A stretch of DNA of 64,000 nt from Williamsia serinedens (GCF_024171725.1 NZ_JAMTCG010000004.1:528137-592136), one strand, 5' to 3'. Numbered from the stretch's first letter, positions 43,342-52,441 are shown. Notes: generated from the letters alone by a model not told the origin. Made by a program: numbers and translations.

Positions 43342-44199
43342 ATGACCGCACCGGGAGCGAACGACCGGACACAGGACACCACGGCGGAGGATCCCGCCTT
43401 CGACCCGCGGACGAGCCAGTCCCTGCTCGCCGCGACCCCCGAGGGCACCACGGAGCACGCCGCGCAGGTCGCGAAGGCAGCGGCGCACACCGCGCCCGAC
43501 GCGGCGTCGCTCGCCGCGATGCTCGTCGCCCTCGGCGGCAGCATCGCCGACGAGGACGACCTGGTCGTCCTGCTGCAGCGCGTCGTCGACGTCGCCCACG
43601 ACGTGATCGACGGCGCCGACTGCGCCGGGATCACGATCGACCTCGGCGGGCGGACCTTCACCGCCGTCCACACCGACACACGGACGCTGCGCGTCGACAC
43701 CGAGCAGTACGACGCCGGCGACGGCCCCTGTCTGGAGGCCGCGCACGCGGGTGAGGTCGTCCGGGTCGACGTGACCGCCTCCGAACAGCGGTGGCCACGG
43801 TTCGCCGCCGCCGCGGCCGACGAAGGGATCCACTCGTTCCTCGCGGCACCGCTGTCCGCGGGCGGGCAGTCGTTGGGGGCGCTCAACCTGTACGGCGGCG
43901 CCGCGGCCGCCTTCGACGGACTCGACGCCGACATCCTGGACCTGCTGACGACCACCGTCAGTCGCGCCATCGGGGACTTCGCGCGTTTCCGTTCCGCCCT
44001 CGACGTCGCCGACGCGCTGCGCGCTGCCCTGCACAACCGGGCACCGATCGAGCAGGCCAAGGGCATCATCATGGCCGACCACGGGGTCGACGCGGACCGG
44101 GCCTTCGCGGTGCTGCGATCGCAGTCCCAGAACACGAACCGTCGGGTCCGCGACATCGCCGACGACCTCATCGCCTCCCGCACCACCGACGCACCGTAA
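43342..44199 (+). CDS. GAF-ANTAR regulator
   Basis: A 285-residue protein: GAF domain (about residues 85-205; GADCAGITIDLGGRTFTAV, DGPCLEAAHAGEVVRVD, HSFLAAPLSAGGQSLGALNLYG) and a C-terminal ANTAR domain (RAPIEQAKGIIMADHGVDADRAFAVLR). ANTAR binds paired RNA hexaloops to stop termination. GGGAGG supports ATG 43342. It is the first of three signalling genes on this strand. Confidence 0.9.
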   Translation: MTAPGANDRTQDTTAEDPAFDPRTSQSLLAATPEGTTEHAAQVAKAAAHTAPDAASLAAMLVALGGSIADEDDLVVLLQRVVDVAHDVIDGADCAGITIDLGGRTFTAVHTDTRTLRVDTEQYDAGDGPCLEAAHAGEVVRVDVTASEQRWPRFAAAAADEGIHSFLAAPLSAGGQSLGALNLYGGAAAAFDGLDADILDLLTTTVSRAIGDFARFRSALDVADALRAALHNRAPIEQAKGIIMADHGVDADRAFAVLRSQSQNTNRRVRDIADDLIASRTTDAP

Positions 44200-44259
44200 G
44201 CTGACGAGGCCTCTTCCCCACGACGGCGCCACGGGCACCGTCGTCGGAGGAGGTGGGAC

Positions 44260-45435
44260 ATGTCCGCTCACGGGACACCCAGCGATGCCGCCGACTCCTC
44301 TCTCGCCGCACTCGGTGTGACCGCCCGCGTCCGCGGTGTCCACCACCTGTCCGACGGCGCCCTCGCGGCGCGGGTCGTGGGACTGTCCGGGCCGGTCGGC
44401 AGCCGATTGGAGTCGCAGGACGCCCTCCGACGCGTCGCGGCCGTGATGCAGCAGACCGCGGCGCTCGACGACTACGCCATCGGGTTCCGTCGTGACCTGA
44501 GCCTGCCCGACGACCTCCCGGTGATGACGCTGGTGGATCCGGAGACGCTTGCCCGACGCCGGGACCACTCGATCGAGCTGTCGATGTCGGTGGACGCCCA
44601 CGACGTCGCGATGCGACCGCGACGATCCGTCGAGGCCGTCGACGCGGCGCGCGTCGACGGTCGGCGTGTGTGCGTCCGGATCGGTCTCGACGACCTCGGG
44701 CCGGCGGTGCTCCCCGTCGTCGACCCCGACGTGGTGATCCTGCGGGCCGAGGTGGTCCGGCGCGTGGGTGACCCCGCCGTCGCCCGGCTCGTCCAGGAGA
44801 TGGCCGCGCACCTCGAGAGCTCCACGGCGGCGGTCGTGGCCGAGGGCATCGACGGCGACGGTGATGTCGACACCGCGATCAGTCTCGGTGCCCACTACGG
44901 CGTCGGCGCGCACTTCACGGCCGTCCGCCCGATCGTCCGCGGATCGGCGTTCCCGCTCCCCCGGCACCGTGTCCCGCCGGGGCGCGACGACCGGACACCG
45001 TTCGGCATCGTCGCGGCGACGCATCGCCCGCGCCGAGGGGGCAAGTCGCTGCTCGAGGAGATGAGCAGGTCGCTGCAGGCCCAGGCCACCGGCAGCGGGT
45101 CCTCGTGCCTGCTCGTCCGGTCGACCGCGGACTCGTGCGACCTCAGCCACCTGAGCGCGCGGACATGGGACGGGCCGTCGCGCGAGGTGGCGATCTCACC
45201 GGTGTACGGGGTTCGCGTACCGCTGGTCAGCGCGGGCCGCGTCGCCGGGGACGACGGCCGGGCGGAGTGGAACGTCGCCGTCCTCGGACCCCACGTCTGT
45301 GCGGCGCTGACCGCGCGCCTCACCGAGGCGGCACCCGACGGTGGGGAGCGTTTCGAGTTCGTGCAGACCTACGACCGGGCGACGGTCGTGGCCGTCGTGC
45401 GGGCGATGCTGCTCGCATTCGACGACACCGATTGA
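44260..45435 (+). CDS. Degenerate EAL-like protein with DICT-like C-terminus
   Basis: A 391-residue protein. Residues 60-225 follow the EAL phosphodiesterase layout (VRIGLDDLGPAVLPVVDPDVVILRA..., then AAVVAEGID and HYGVGAHFTAVRP). The EAL motif itself, the DDFGTG loop and the catalytic lysine are lost, so it is probably a c-di-GMP binder or scaffold. Residues 265-391 (GKSLLEEMSRSLQAQ...) look like a DICT sensory domain, a fold known with c-di-GMP proteins. GGAGGAGG supports ATG 44260. Confidence 0.7.
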   Translation: MSAHGTPSDAADSSLAALGVTARVRGVHHLSDGALAARVVGLSGPVGSRLESQDALRRVAAVMQQTAALDDYAIGFRRDLSLPDDLPVMTLVDPETLARRRDHSIELSMSVDAHDVAMRPRRSVEAVDAARVDGRRVCVRIGLDDLGPAVLPVVDPDVVILRAEVVRRVGDPAVARLVQEMAAHLESSTAAVVAEGIDGDGDVDTAISLGAHYGVGAHFTAVRPIVRGSAFPLPRHRVPPGRDDRTPFGIVAATHRPRRGGKSLLEEMSRSLQAQATGSGSSCLLVRSTADSCDLSHLSARTWDGPSREVAISPVYGVRVPLVSAGRVAGDDGRAEWNVAVLGPHVCAALTARLTEAAPDGGERFEFVQTYDRATVVAVVRAMLLAFDDTD

Positions 45436-45487
45436 CCCGGGCGATCGGGCGTCGTCGACTGCACGAGTCCGCCTCGCCGACACGGCG

Positions 45488-45493
45488 TATCCT
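45488..45493 (+). promoter_or_regulatory. Leaderless -10 element (TATCCT) for GGDEF gene
   Basis: TATCCT, then 6 nt, then GTG 45500. This supports GTG 45500 over the internal ATG 45527. Confidence 0.5.
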
Positions 45494-45499
45494 TCGCCG

Positions 45500-46576
45500 G
45501 TGCTCCCACAGCGCTCGACCGCGGCGATGTCCTCGGTCGCGGATCGCGCGGTGGTGCAGGATCGCCTCGACATCACGCTGGCGCTGGCGTCCGCACTGTT
45601 CACGGTCACCGCGGTCGTACAGCTCACCGCCGATCCCGCGCCTGCGGTGTGGATACCCAGCGTCGTCGCCCTCGTCACCGCGGCCGTCTTCGCGATCGGA
45701 TGCGTGCTCGTCCGGGGTCGTCACGGACAGTTCCTCCTGCGCCGACCGATGCTGTGGTCCGCGGGCGTGGCAGCCCTGGTCGGGATCAACCCCTTCGCCT
45801 ACATGCTGGCGACGGGCATCACCTACCCGGCCATCGGGGCCCTGCTGACCATCGTCGCGATCGCCGCACTGTTCCCGGCGTGGCGCGTCGCGGCGGCGAT
45901 CATCCTCGGAGTGAACGTCTGCTGGCTCGTCACAGCCGTCGCGATCCCGCCCGAACCCGGACTCCCCACCCTGCTGGTGCAGATGGCCAAGGCCGACGCC
46001 CTCGCGGCCATGATCATGCTGACGTGGGAGCGCACGCGCTCACGCGTCGCCGGCGCGAACGAGCTCGTCCGACAGCTCGCCGTCGTGGACGATCTCACCG
46101 GACTGCCCAATCGGCGCGGCCTGCTCGAACGCGCGACCGAACTCGTCGACGACGCACGGCGGACCGGTGCACCGGTCGCCGTCGGATTCGTCGACATCGA
46201 CGGGTTGAAGAGCGTGAACGACCACGCCGGCCACGCCGCCGGAGACGACATGATCCGCAGGGCGGCACAGTGTCTCGCGACCACGACGGTCTCGTCCGGA
46301 CTGTTCGTGGCCCGACTCGCGGGCGACGAGTTCGTCGTCATCGGCGTCGGCGACCCGGTCCTCCGGTGGTCCGACCATCTCGTGGCGGTACGCGGCGCAC
46401 TCGCGCGTCAGGGCATCTCGGCGAGCATCGGTTCGGCGATCGGCGACGCCCGCGAGATCGACTCGGTGGACAGGCTCCTGAGCGAGGCCGACTGGGCGAT
46501 GATGGCGGACAAGCGATCACGACGGTCGGTGTCGGGACCGGAGCGCGACGACGGGCCTCAGGCCAGTCCGAGCTGA
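45500..46576 (+). CDS. Membrane diguanylate cyclase (GGDEF domain)
   Basis: A 358-residue protein. The N-terminus has about six membrane helices (residues 25-190). A GGDEF domain follows (VDDLTGLPNRRGLLERA, VDIDGLKSVNDHAGHAAGDDMI, active loop ARLAGDEFVV). The loop reads AGDEF, a variant still active in several cyclases, so c-di-GMP synthesis is likely. No RxxD inhibitory site is seen five residues upstream. Its 3' end overlaps the convergent LLM gene by 19 nt. Confidence 0.88.
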   Translation: MLPQRSTAAMSSVADRAVVQDRLDITLALASALFTVTAVVQLTADPAPAVWIPSVVALVTAAVFAIGCVLVRGRHGQFLLRRPMLWSAGVAALVGINPFAYMLATGITYPAIGALLTIVAIAALFPAWRVAAAIILGVNVCWLVTAVAIPPEPGLPTLLVQMAKADALAAMIMLTWERTRSRVAGANELVRQLAVVDDLTGLPNRRGLLERATELVDDARRTGAPVAVGFVDIDGLKSVNDHAGHAAGDDMIRRAAQCLATTTVSSGLFVARLAGDEFVVIGVGDPVLRWSDHLVAVRGALARQGISASIGSAIGDAREIDSVDRLLSEADWAMMADKRSRRSVSGPERDDGPQASPS

Positions 46577-47406
46577 CCGGCGCGCTTGGCGAGATACCCG
46601 CGAGCCTTGTCGACGTCGTCGTCGGGGACGCCGTAGAGGACCAGGCTGACGCCGAGATCGTCCCAGCGCGCCAGCTTCTCGGGCTCCGGCCGACCGTCGA
46701 GGGCGATGACCTGGGGAGCACCGTCCCGCCCGTGGTCGGCCCAGATCTTCCGCAACAGCCGGACCGAGTCCTCGATGTCGGTGTCCGCGGGGGTGGTCAG
46801 CCAGCCGTCGGCGTTCTTCGCGATCCAGGTGAAGTTCTTCTCCGTCGCCCCGGCGCCGACGACCACGGGCACACCCGGCTGCTGCGCGGTCTTCGGCCAG
46901 GCCCAGCTCGGCCCGAAGTTCACGAACTCGCCGGCGAACTCGGCCTCCTCCTGCGACCACAGCGCGCGCATCGCCTCCAGGTACTCGCGCAGCATGGTGC
47001 GGCGACGGCCCGGCGGGACACCGTGGTCACCCAGCTCGTCGAGATTCCAACCGAAGCCGACGCCGAGTGTCACGCGCCCGTCGGAGAGGTGGTCGAGCGT
47101 GGCGATCTGCTTGGCGAGGGTCAGTGGGTCGGACTGCACCGGCAGTGCGACAGCGGTACCGAGGCGGATGCGTGAGGTGACCGCCGCCGCGGCCCCCAGC
47201 GACACCCACGGGTCGAGGGTGCGCATGTAGCGGTCGTCGGGCAGCGACGAGTCGCCCGTCTGCGGGTGCGCCGCGTCGCGGCGGGTGGGGATGTGGCTGT
47301 GCTCGGGCACGAAGTAGGCGGCGAACCCCGCCTCCTCCACCAGGGGTGCCAGCGTGGCCGGTCGCAGACCACGATCGCTGGTGAACTGCACGATGCCGTA
47401 GTCCAT
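46558..47406 (-). CDS. LLM-class F420-dependent oxidoreductase
   Basis: A 282-residue luciferase-like TIM barrel: FVPEHSHIPTRRD, RIRLGTAVALPVQSDPLTLAKQIATLDHLSDGRVTLGVGFGW (split motif), and VPVVVGAGATEKNFTW. Typical of TIGR03619-like F420 enzymes of actinobacteria. The substrate is unknown. GGAGG lies just before ATG 47406. The promoter carries the GTCTGGACAC operator-like element. Confidence 0.9.
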   Translation of the reverse strand: MDYGIVQFTSDRGLRPATLAPLVEEAGFAAYFVPEHSHIPTRRDAAHPQTGDSSLPDDRYMRTLDPWVSLGAAAAVTSRIRLGTAVALPVQSDPLTLAKQIATLDHLSDGRVTLGVGFGWNLDELGDHGVPPGRRRTMLREYLEAMRALWSQEEAEFAGEFVNFGPSWAWPKTAQQPGVPVVVGAGATEKNFTWIAKNADGWLTTPADTDIEDSVRLLRKIWADHGRDGAPQVIALDGRPEPEKLARWDDLGVSLVLYGVPDDDVDKARGYLAKRAGQLGLA

Positions 47407-47441
47407 CGATCCTCCGGGGGCGCCGCCCGTCGACGGTCGAC

Positions 47442-47477
47442 GGGTGTCTGGACACCAGTCTAGTCAGGTGGACACCC
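47442..47477. promoter_or_regulatory. Palindromic operator region upstream of LLM gene
   Basis: GGGTGTC (47442-47448) and GACACCC (47471-47477) flank TGTCTGGACA (47444-47453) and CACCAGTCTAGTCAGGTG (47453-47470). A minus-strand -10, TAGACT, occupies 47457-47462. The 18-mer is related to the CYP123 promoter at 34023-34040. Confidence 0.6.
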
Positions 47478-47494
47478 GGGGTCCAGGGCCGCCG

Positions 47495-48637
47495 TCAGAC
47501 GTGGGCGCAGGCGCAGTCGAGGTCGGCGGTGTCGAAGACCGGCGCCGAATACGGATCCGCGTCACGGAAGATGCCGTTCGCCGGCGACGTCCGGCTCAGA
47601 GCGTCGGCGGCCAGGACCACCGCGGCGGAGGTCCAACAGCTCTTCTCCACCGGCCACCGCTTGCCGTCGGCGTAGACGAGCCCGGTCCAGTAGGACCCGT
47701 CCGGGTCGCGGAGGTGTTGCATGTCGGCGAACAACTGCCGCGCGCGGTCGTGGTCGTCGAGGCAGTCGAGCGCGAGGACCAGCTCGCACGTCTCCGCGCC
47801 GGTCACCCAGGGCCGGTGGTCGACGCAGCGGATCCCGAGACCGGTCACGACGAACTCGTCCCAGCGCGCAGCGATGAGCTCCCGCGCCTGCTCCCCACGG
47901 ACCGCACCACCGAGCACCGGGTAGTACCAGTCCATCGAGTGGTCCGACGGCGGCAGGAAGCGATCGGTGTGGGCCCGCAGGGCGTGACCGAGTCGGTCCC
48001 GCGCGGCGACCCATCGCGGCTGGGGCTGCCCGACCGCCTCGGCCAGGAGCGCGGCACACCCGAGCGCCTGGTGGATGCTCGCGCTGCCGGTGAGCATGGC
48101 GTCGTCGAACATGCCCGGCGGCACCGCACGCACCTCGGCGACATCCGTGTGCGGCGAGGTGGGCGCGGCCCGGTCCTGCGAGTGCGGCAGCGGATGCGCA
48201 CCGCCCCAGCGGATCTGACCGCTGGGCGCCTGAAAGCGCAGGACGAGGTCGATGCCCGCGCGCACCGTCGGCCACAGTCGACGCGCGAACGCCTCGTCCC
48301 CGGTGACGAGGAGGTGGTGCCACACCCCGACCGCGAGGTACGCGCAGAAGTTGGCGTCGGTGTTGGCGTCGGTGACCCGACCGGCGACCGTCCGAATCGG
48401 CCACGACCCGTCGGCGCGCTGTGTCCGGCGCGACCACTCGTACGCGGCCTCCGCCTCGGCGTGGAACCCGGTGACGCTCAACGCCATCGCGGACTCGACG
48501 TGGTCCCAGGGGTCGGTCTGACCACCCGGGAACCACGGCAGCGCGCCCGAGGGCTCCTGCATCGCCGCGATCGCGGCGCCGGTCGCGGCACACTGATCGG
48601 CGGTGAGGATGCCGGGGACCTCGGGGACGACGGTCAT
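47495..48637 (-). CDS. Toroid-fold (prenyltransferase/cyclase-like) protein
   Basis: A 380-residue protein with a repeated helical-hairpin pattern and regularly spaced aromatic motifs (GALPWFPGGQTDPWDHVESAM, ADGSWPI, GQIRWGGAHPLP, DGSYWTGLVYADGKRWPVEK). This fits an alpha-alpha toroid as in terpene cyclases, prenyltransferases and some glycosidases. Relatives are usually labelled prenyltransferase. It lies 7 nt after the methyltransferase in an envelope-type operon, so a sugar-polymer or lipid-linked role is more likely than cyclisation. ATG 48637 starts the conserved part. Confidence 0.7.
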   Translation of the reverse strand: MTVVPEVPGILTADQCAATGAAIAAMQEPSGALPWFPGGQTDPWDHVESAMALSVTGFHAEAEAAYEWSRRTQRADGSWPIRTVAGRVTDANTDANFCAYLAVGVWHHLLVTGDEAFARRLWPTVRAGIDLVLRFQAPSGQIRWGGAHPLPHSQDRAAPTSPHTDVAEVRAVPPGMFDDAMLTGSASIHQALGCAALLAEAVGQPQPRWVAARDRLGHALRAHTDRFLPPSDHSMDWYYPVLGGAVRGEQARELIAARWDEFVVTGLGIRCVDHRPWVTGAETCELVLALDCLDDHDRARQLFADMQHLRDPDGSYWTGLVYADGKRWPVEKSCWTSAAVVLAADALSRTSPANGIFRDADPYSAPVFDTADLDCACAHV

Positions 48638-48644
48638 GATCGGA

Positions 48645-49358
48645 TCAGGCCGGCTTGTGCAGGTAGAGCACGACGGACTTGCCCAGCAACGGGTCGAGCA
48701 CCCGCTCGCCGACACGGGTCAGCGCCGGGGCGCTCATCATGTCCCAGACGAGCATCTTGTGATAACCGCGCACCAGGACGTTGTCGTTGTTCTCCACGCC
48801 CACAGCGCACTTCAGCCACCAGTAGGGCGCGTGCAGGGCATGACGGTGATCGGTGCCGGTGACCTGCAGTCCCGCCGCGGCCAGCTTGTCGGCCAGCTCG
48901 CTCGCCTTGTAGATGCGGACGTGCCCGCCCTCGACCTCGTGGTACGCATCGGAGAAGGCCCAGCAGATCTTCTCGGGCCAGTACCGCGGCACGGTCACCG
49001 CCGCGTGTCCGCCGGGCTTGAGGATGCGGGCCATCTCCGCGATCGCCGCGGTGTCGGCGGGGACGTGCTCGAGGATCTCCGACATCAGGACGACGTCGAA
49101 GCTCTCGTCCGCGTAGGGCAGGTGCAACGCGTCCCCGACCTCGGTGCGCGCCTTCGCCGACGCGGGGACCTGCCCCTCGGCGATCATCGCGTCGAACATC
49201 TCCGAGACCTCGGCCATGTCCGACTCGGACTGGTCGAAGGCGATCACGTCGGCACCACGGCGGAACATCTCGTACGAGTGCCGGCCCTGACCGGCCCCGA
49301 TGTCGATGGCCGTGGTCCCGGCGCGGACGCCGAGGCGGTCGAAATCAACGGTCAGCAC
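48645..49358 (-). CDS. Class I SAM-dependent methyltransferase (Methyltransf_11)
   Basis: A 237-residue methyltransferase. TAIDIGAGQGRHSYEM (motif I, about residues 16-31), VIAFDQSESDM (acidic loop), LHLPYADESFDVVLMSEILEHV, and ILKPGGHAAVTVP. It resembles Rv0224c, which lies next to a glycosyltransferase in M. tuberculosis. AAGGAGAAG precedes GTG 49358, which overlaps the glycosyltransferase 3' end by 14 nt. Confidence 0.87.
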   Translation of the reverse strand: MLTVDFDRLGVRAGTTAIDIGAGQGRHSYEMFRRGADVIAFDQSESDMAEVSEMFDAMIAEGQVPASAKARTEVGDALHLPYADESFDVVLMSEILEHVPADTAAIAEMARILKPGGHAAVTVPRYWPEKICWAFSDAYHEVEGGHVRIYKASELADKLAAAGLQVTGTDHRHALHAPYWWLKCAVGVENNDNVLVRGYHKMLVWDMMSAPALTRVGERVLDPLLGKSVVLYLHKPA

Positions 49359-50616
49359 GGGCTTCTCCTTCGGCGCCCCGCGTTGCCGCGATGGCGCGTT
49401 CGTAGTGTTCTGCGGTCTTGGCGGCGACGGCCGCCCAGCTGAAGCGCGACTCGACGCGGGCGCGGCCGCCCGCACCGAGTCGGGCACGGAGGTCGGCGTC
49501 GTCGAGGAGTCGACCGATCGCGGAGGCGAGTGCGCCCGAATCCATCGGCGGCACATGCAGTGTCGCCTCCCCGTCGGCACCGGCGACCTCGGGGATGGCC
49601 CCGGCGGTGGTGACCACCATCGGCGTCCCGCAGCTCATCGCCTCGACGACGGGCAGCGAGAACCCCTCGTACAGCGAGGGGACGCAGGCGACCTCGGCCG
49701 ACCCGATCAGCGCACCGAGTTCCTCGTCGGTCAGGCCCGAGCGCACCGTGACGCGGTCGGCGACGGACAGCTCCTGGATGAGTGCCGCCGTGGGGCCCTC
49801 GGGGTCGAGCTTGGAGACCAGATCCAGGTGCACGGGACGCTCGGCGCCCAGCTTGGCGATCGCCTCGAGGAGGTACGACACACCCTTGAGCGGGGCGTCG
49901 GCGCTGGCCACGCAGACCACCCGGCCCGGGACGCGTTCGGCGGCGGGACGGAAGACATCGGTGTCGACGCCGAGAGGGATGGTCTCGATGCGTCCGGCGG
50001 GGATGTCGAAGGCCTTGCGGATGTCGACCTCGCTGCTGCGCGAGACGGTGAGGAGGTCGGGGAGCCGACGGGCGACCTTGCCCTGCATGCGCGCGAACTG
50101 GTGCCAGCGCAGCGCGGTGAGCTTCCGCCATCCCTTCGCCGCCTTCACGGCCAGGCTGCGGTCCCGGGTGATCGGGTGGTGGATGGTCGCGACGACGGGC
50201 AGGCCCGACCGCTGGATCTGCAGCAGGCCGTACCCGAGGCACTGGTTGTCGTGGACGACGTCGAAGTCGTCACGCCGCTCGCGCAGGATCTTCGCCATCC
50301 GCAGGCTGAAGGTCAGGGGCTCGGGGAACCCGGCCGTGTACATCGTGCCCACCTCGAGCACGTCGATCCAGTCGCGGATCTCGCTCGGCCGCGGCGTACG
50401 GAAGGGGTTCGGTTCGCCGTACAGGTCGAGACTGGGCACCTTCGTCAGCGTGACCCCGTGCTCGTAGGCGACGTCGTCGAGGTCGGGGTAGGGCTGCCCG
50501 GAGAACACCTCGACGGAGTGGCCGAGCAGAGCGAGCTCACGCGCGAGGTGCCGGACGTAGACGCCCTGTCCCCCACAGTGCGGTTTGCTCCGATAGGACA
50601 GCAGGGCGATGCGCAC
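49345..50616 (-). CDS. Glycosyltransferase family 4 (Rv0225-like)
   Basis: A 423-residue GT-B enzyme: SYRSKPHCGGQGVYVRHLAREL (acceptor domain), IPLGVDTDVFRP, and the donor-site motif SLYEGFSLPVVEAMSCGTPMV (Glu-x7-Glu). Such retaining enzymes use nucleotide sugars for cell-envelope glycans or glycolipids. GTG 50616 has AGAGAGG 8 nt upstream. First gene of a three-gene operon with a methyltransferase and toroid protein. Confidence 0.9.
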   Translation of the reverse strand: MRIALLSYRSKPHCGGQGVYVRHLARELALLGHSVEVFSGQPYPDLDDVAYEHGVTLTKVPSLDLYGEPNPFRTPRPSEIRDWIDVLEVGTMYTAGFPEPLTFSLRMAKILRERRDDFDVVHDNQCLGYGLLQIQRSGLPVVATIHHPITRDRSLAVKAAKGWRKLTALRWHQFARMQGKVARRLPDLLTVSRSSEVDIRKAFDIPAGRIETIPLGVDTDVFRPAAERVPGRVVCVASADAPLKGVSYLLEAIAKLGAERPVHLDLVSKLDPEGPTAALIQELSVADRVTVRSGLTDEELGALIGSAEVACVPSLYEGFSLPVVEAMSCGTPMVVTTAGAIPEVAGADGEATLHVPPMDSGALASAIGRLLDDADLRARLGAGGRARVESRFSWAAVAAKTAEHYERAIAATRGAEGEARADR

Positions 50617-50706
50617 TCGCGAGACCTCTCTGGTCGGTGGTGACAGCGCGGCGGGGGCTCCCGTGCGGCGTCGGTCGTCGAGGATGTGTGGTTCCGTGCG
50701 TGGTCG

Positions 50707-52374
50707 CTACCCCGCGGCCACGGACTCCAGCTCGGGGATGGACACGATCTTCACGCGGCGACGGCCGGCGTCCTTGCCGGCCTGCTTCTCGGCCGTGTCG
50801 ATGCTCTTCCAGCCGGTGTTGTCGACGCGCGTCGCGCCACGGCCGGCGACGAGGTCGGCGATGGCCTCACGCGAGTTGTCCGGCTCGCCGAGACGACCCT
50901 CGGTGAAGTCGGCCAACACCGCCTGCGCGGTCTGCTGACCGTCCAGGCGGTTCATCCCGATACCACCGGTCGCGCCGCGCTTGATCCACCCGCTGACGTA
51001 TACACCGGTCACCGGCTCGCCGCCGGGTTCGGTGAGCACGCGACCACCGTCGTTCGGGATGACGCCGTGTCCCTCGTCGAAGGGCAGGTCCTTCACCGGC
51101 AGTCCCCGGTAGCCGATCGCGCGCAGCACCACCGAGGCCTCGATCTCGAACCGCTCGTCGGTCGGGGCGACCGCGACGCGCTCGCCGTCGACGAGTTCGT
51201 TGCGGACGCATGTCACCGACGACACCGACCCGTCGCCGGTCAGCTCGACCGGGGACACCAGGTAGCGGAACACCACACGCCGCTCCGCGCCGGTCTCGCC
51301 ACGCTCGGCGAACTCCCGCGCGATGCGGATCTTCGTCGCGATCGTCGAGTCCAGCGACCCGCTCGACTCCGCCTCGGCGGTCGCCGCGTCCAGCACCAGC
51401 TCGTCGGGATCGATCACCACGTCGACGCCGGGGATGTCGCCCATCGCGAGGAACTCGCCGTTGGTGTACGCCGCCTGCGCGATGCCGCGACGACCCAGGA
51501 GAACGACCTCCCGCACGTTCGAGGCACGCAGCTTCTCGATCGCGTGGTCGGCGATGTCGGTCTTCCCGAGGTGGTCGGGGTCGCTCAGCAGGATCCGTGC
51601 GACGTCCAGGGCGACGTTGCCGTTGCCCACGACGACAGCGCGCTCACCCGACAGGTCGAAGTCCAGGTCGGCATAGTCGGGGTGGCCGTTGTACCAGGCC
51701 ACGAACTCCGTCGCCGGGATCGAGCCCGACAGCTCCTCGCCCGGGATGCCCAGCCGACGATCGGTCGAGGCGCCGACCGCGTAGATCACCGCCCCGTAGT
51801 GGGCCAGCAGTTCGTCGTGGGTGACGTGCGTGCCGACCTCGACGTTGAGGAAGTACTCGAAGGTGCGCTTGTTCGCCGTCGCGGCGAAGGTCTTCTCGAC
51901 ACCCTTCGTCGACGGGTGGTCGGGCGCCACGCCGGCGCGGACCAGGCCGTAGGGGGTGGGCAGGCGGTCGAACATGTCGACGCGGACCGCGGAGTGACGG
52001 ACCAGTTCCTCGGCGGCGTAGAACGCGGCCGGGCCGGCACCGACGATCGCGACGTGCAGCTCCTTGCCCTGCGGCAACGGCGGCTGCTTGCGCGGCGGCA
52101 CCAGACCACCCGACACGTCGTGATCGTTGTAGTAGTCGGCGTTGATCTGCAGATACCGCTCACCCCGCTCGTCGAGCTGATCGTCGGGGAAGATCGCCTC
52201 CACCGGACACTCGTCGATACACGCGCCGCAGTCGATGCACGTGTCGGGGTCGATGTAGAGCATCTCCGCGGTCAAGAACTCGGGCTCGTCCGGCGTGGGG
52301 TGGATGCAGTTCACGGGACACACAGCGATGCAACTCGCATCGTTGCAACACGGCTGGGTGATCACATGCGCCAT
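50707..52374 (-). CDS. fprB: Ferredoxin/ferredoxin-NADP+ reductase fusion FprB
   Basis: A 555-residue fusion. Residues 1-65 form a 7Fe-type ferredoxin (CCNDASCIAVCPVNCIHP and CIDCGACIDECP). Residues 105-555 are an adrenodoxin reductase-like flavoprotein: FAD motif VAIVGAGPAAFYAAEEL, APDHPSTKGV, NADP motif VVGNGNVALDVAR, GWIKRGATGGIG. It feeds electrons from NADPH to P450s or other oxygenases, of which this region has several. The promoter overlaps a KstR-type box, suggesting control with steroid catabolism. Confidence 0.93.
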   Translation of the reverse strand: MAHVITQPCCNDASCIAVCPVNCIHPTPDEPEFLTAEMLYIDPDTCIDCGACIDECPVEAIFPDDQLDERGERYLQINADYYNDHDVSGGLVPPRKQPPLPQGKELHVAIVGAGPAAFYAAEELVRHSAVRVDMFDRLPTPYGLVRAGVAPDHPSTKGVEKTFAATANKRTFEYFLNVEVGTHVTHDELLAHYGAVIYAVGASTDRRLGIPGEELSGSIPATEFVAWYNGHPDYADLDFDLSGERAVVVGNGNVALDVARILLSDPDHLGKTDIADHAIEKLRASNVREVVLLGRRGIAQAAYTNGEFLAMGDIPGVDVVIDPDELVLDAATAEAESSGSLDSTIATKIRIAREFAERGETGAERRVVFRYLVSPVELTGDGSVSSVTCVRNELVDGERVAVAPTDERFEIEASVVLRAIGYRGLPVKDLPFDEGHGVIPNDGGRVLTEPGGEPVTGVYVSGWIKRGATGGIGMNRLDGQQTAQAVLADFTEGRLGEPDNSREAIADLVAGRGATRVDNTGWKSIDTAEKQAGKDAGRRRVKIVSIPELESVAAG

Positions 52375-52418
52375 GGGTGTCAGACCTCGACTCGTCCTCG
52401 TCCACGCCCCGCGAAAAC

Positions 52419-52432
52419 TGGAACGTGTTCTA
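52419..52432. promoter_or_regulatory. KstR-type operator TGGAACGTGTTCTA
   Basis: The 14-mer fits the published KstR consensus TNNAACNNGTTNNA at every fixed base, and on the other strand reads TAGAACACGTTCCA. It lies between divergent fprB and the thioesterase-like gene. It abuts a minus-strand -10 (TACAAT, 52434-52439) and overlaps a plus-strand TAGATT (52431-52436). Confidence 0.75.
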
Positions 52433-52441
52433 GATTGTAAG

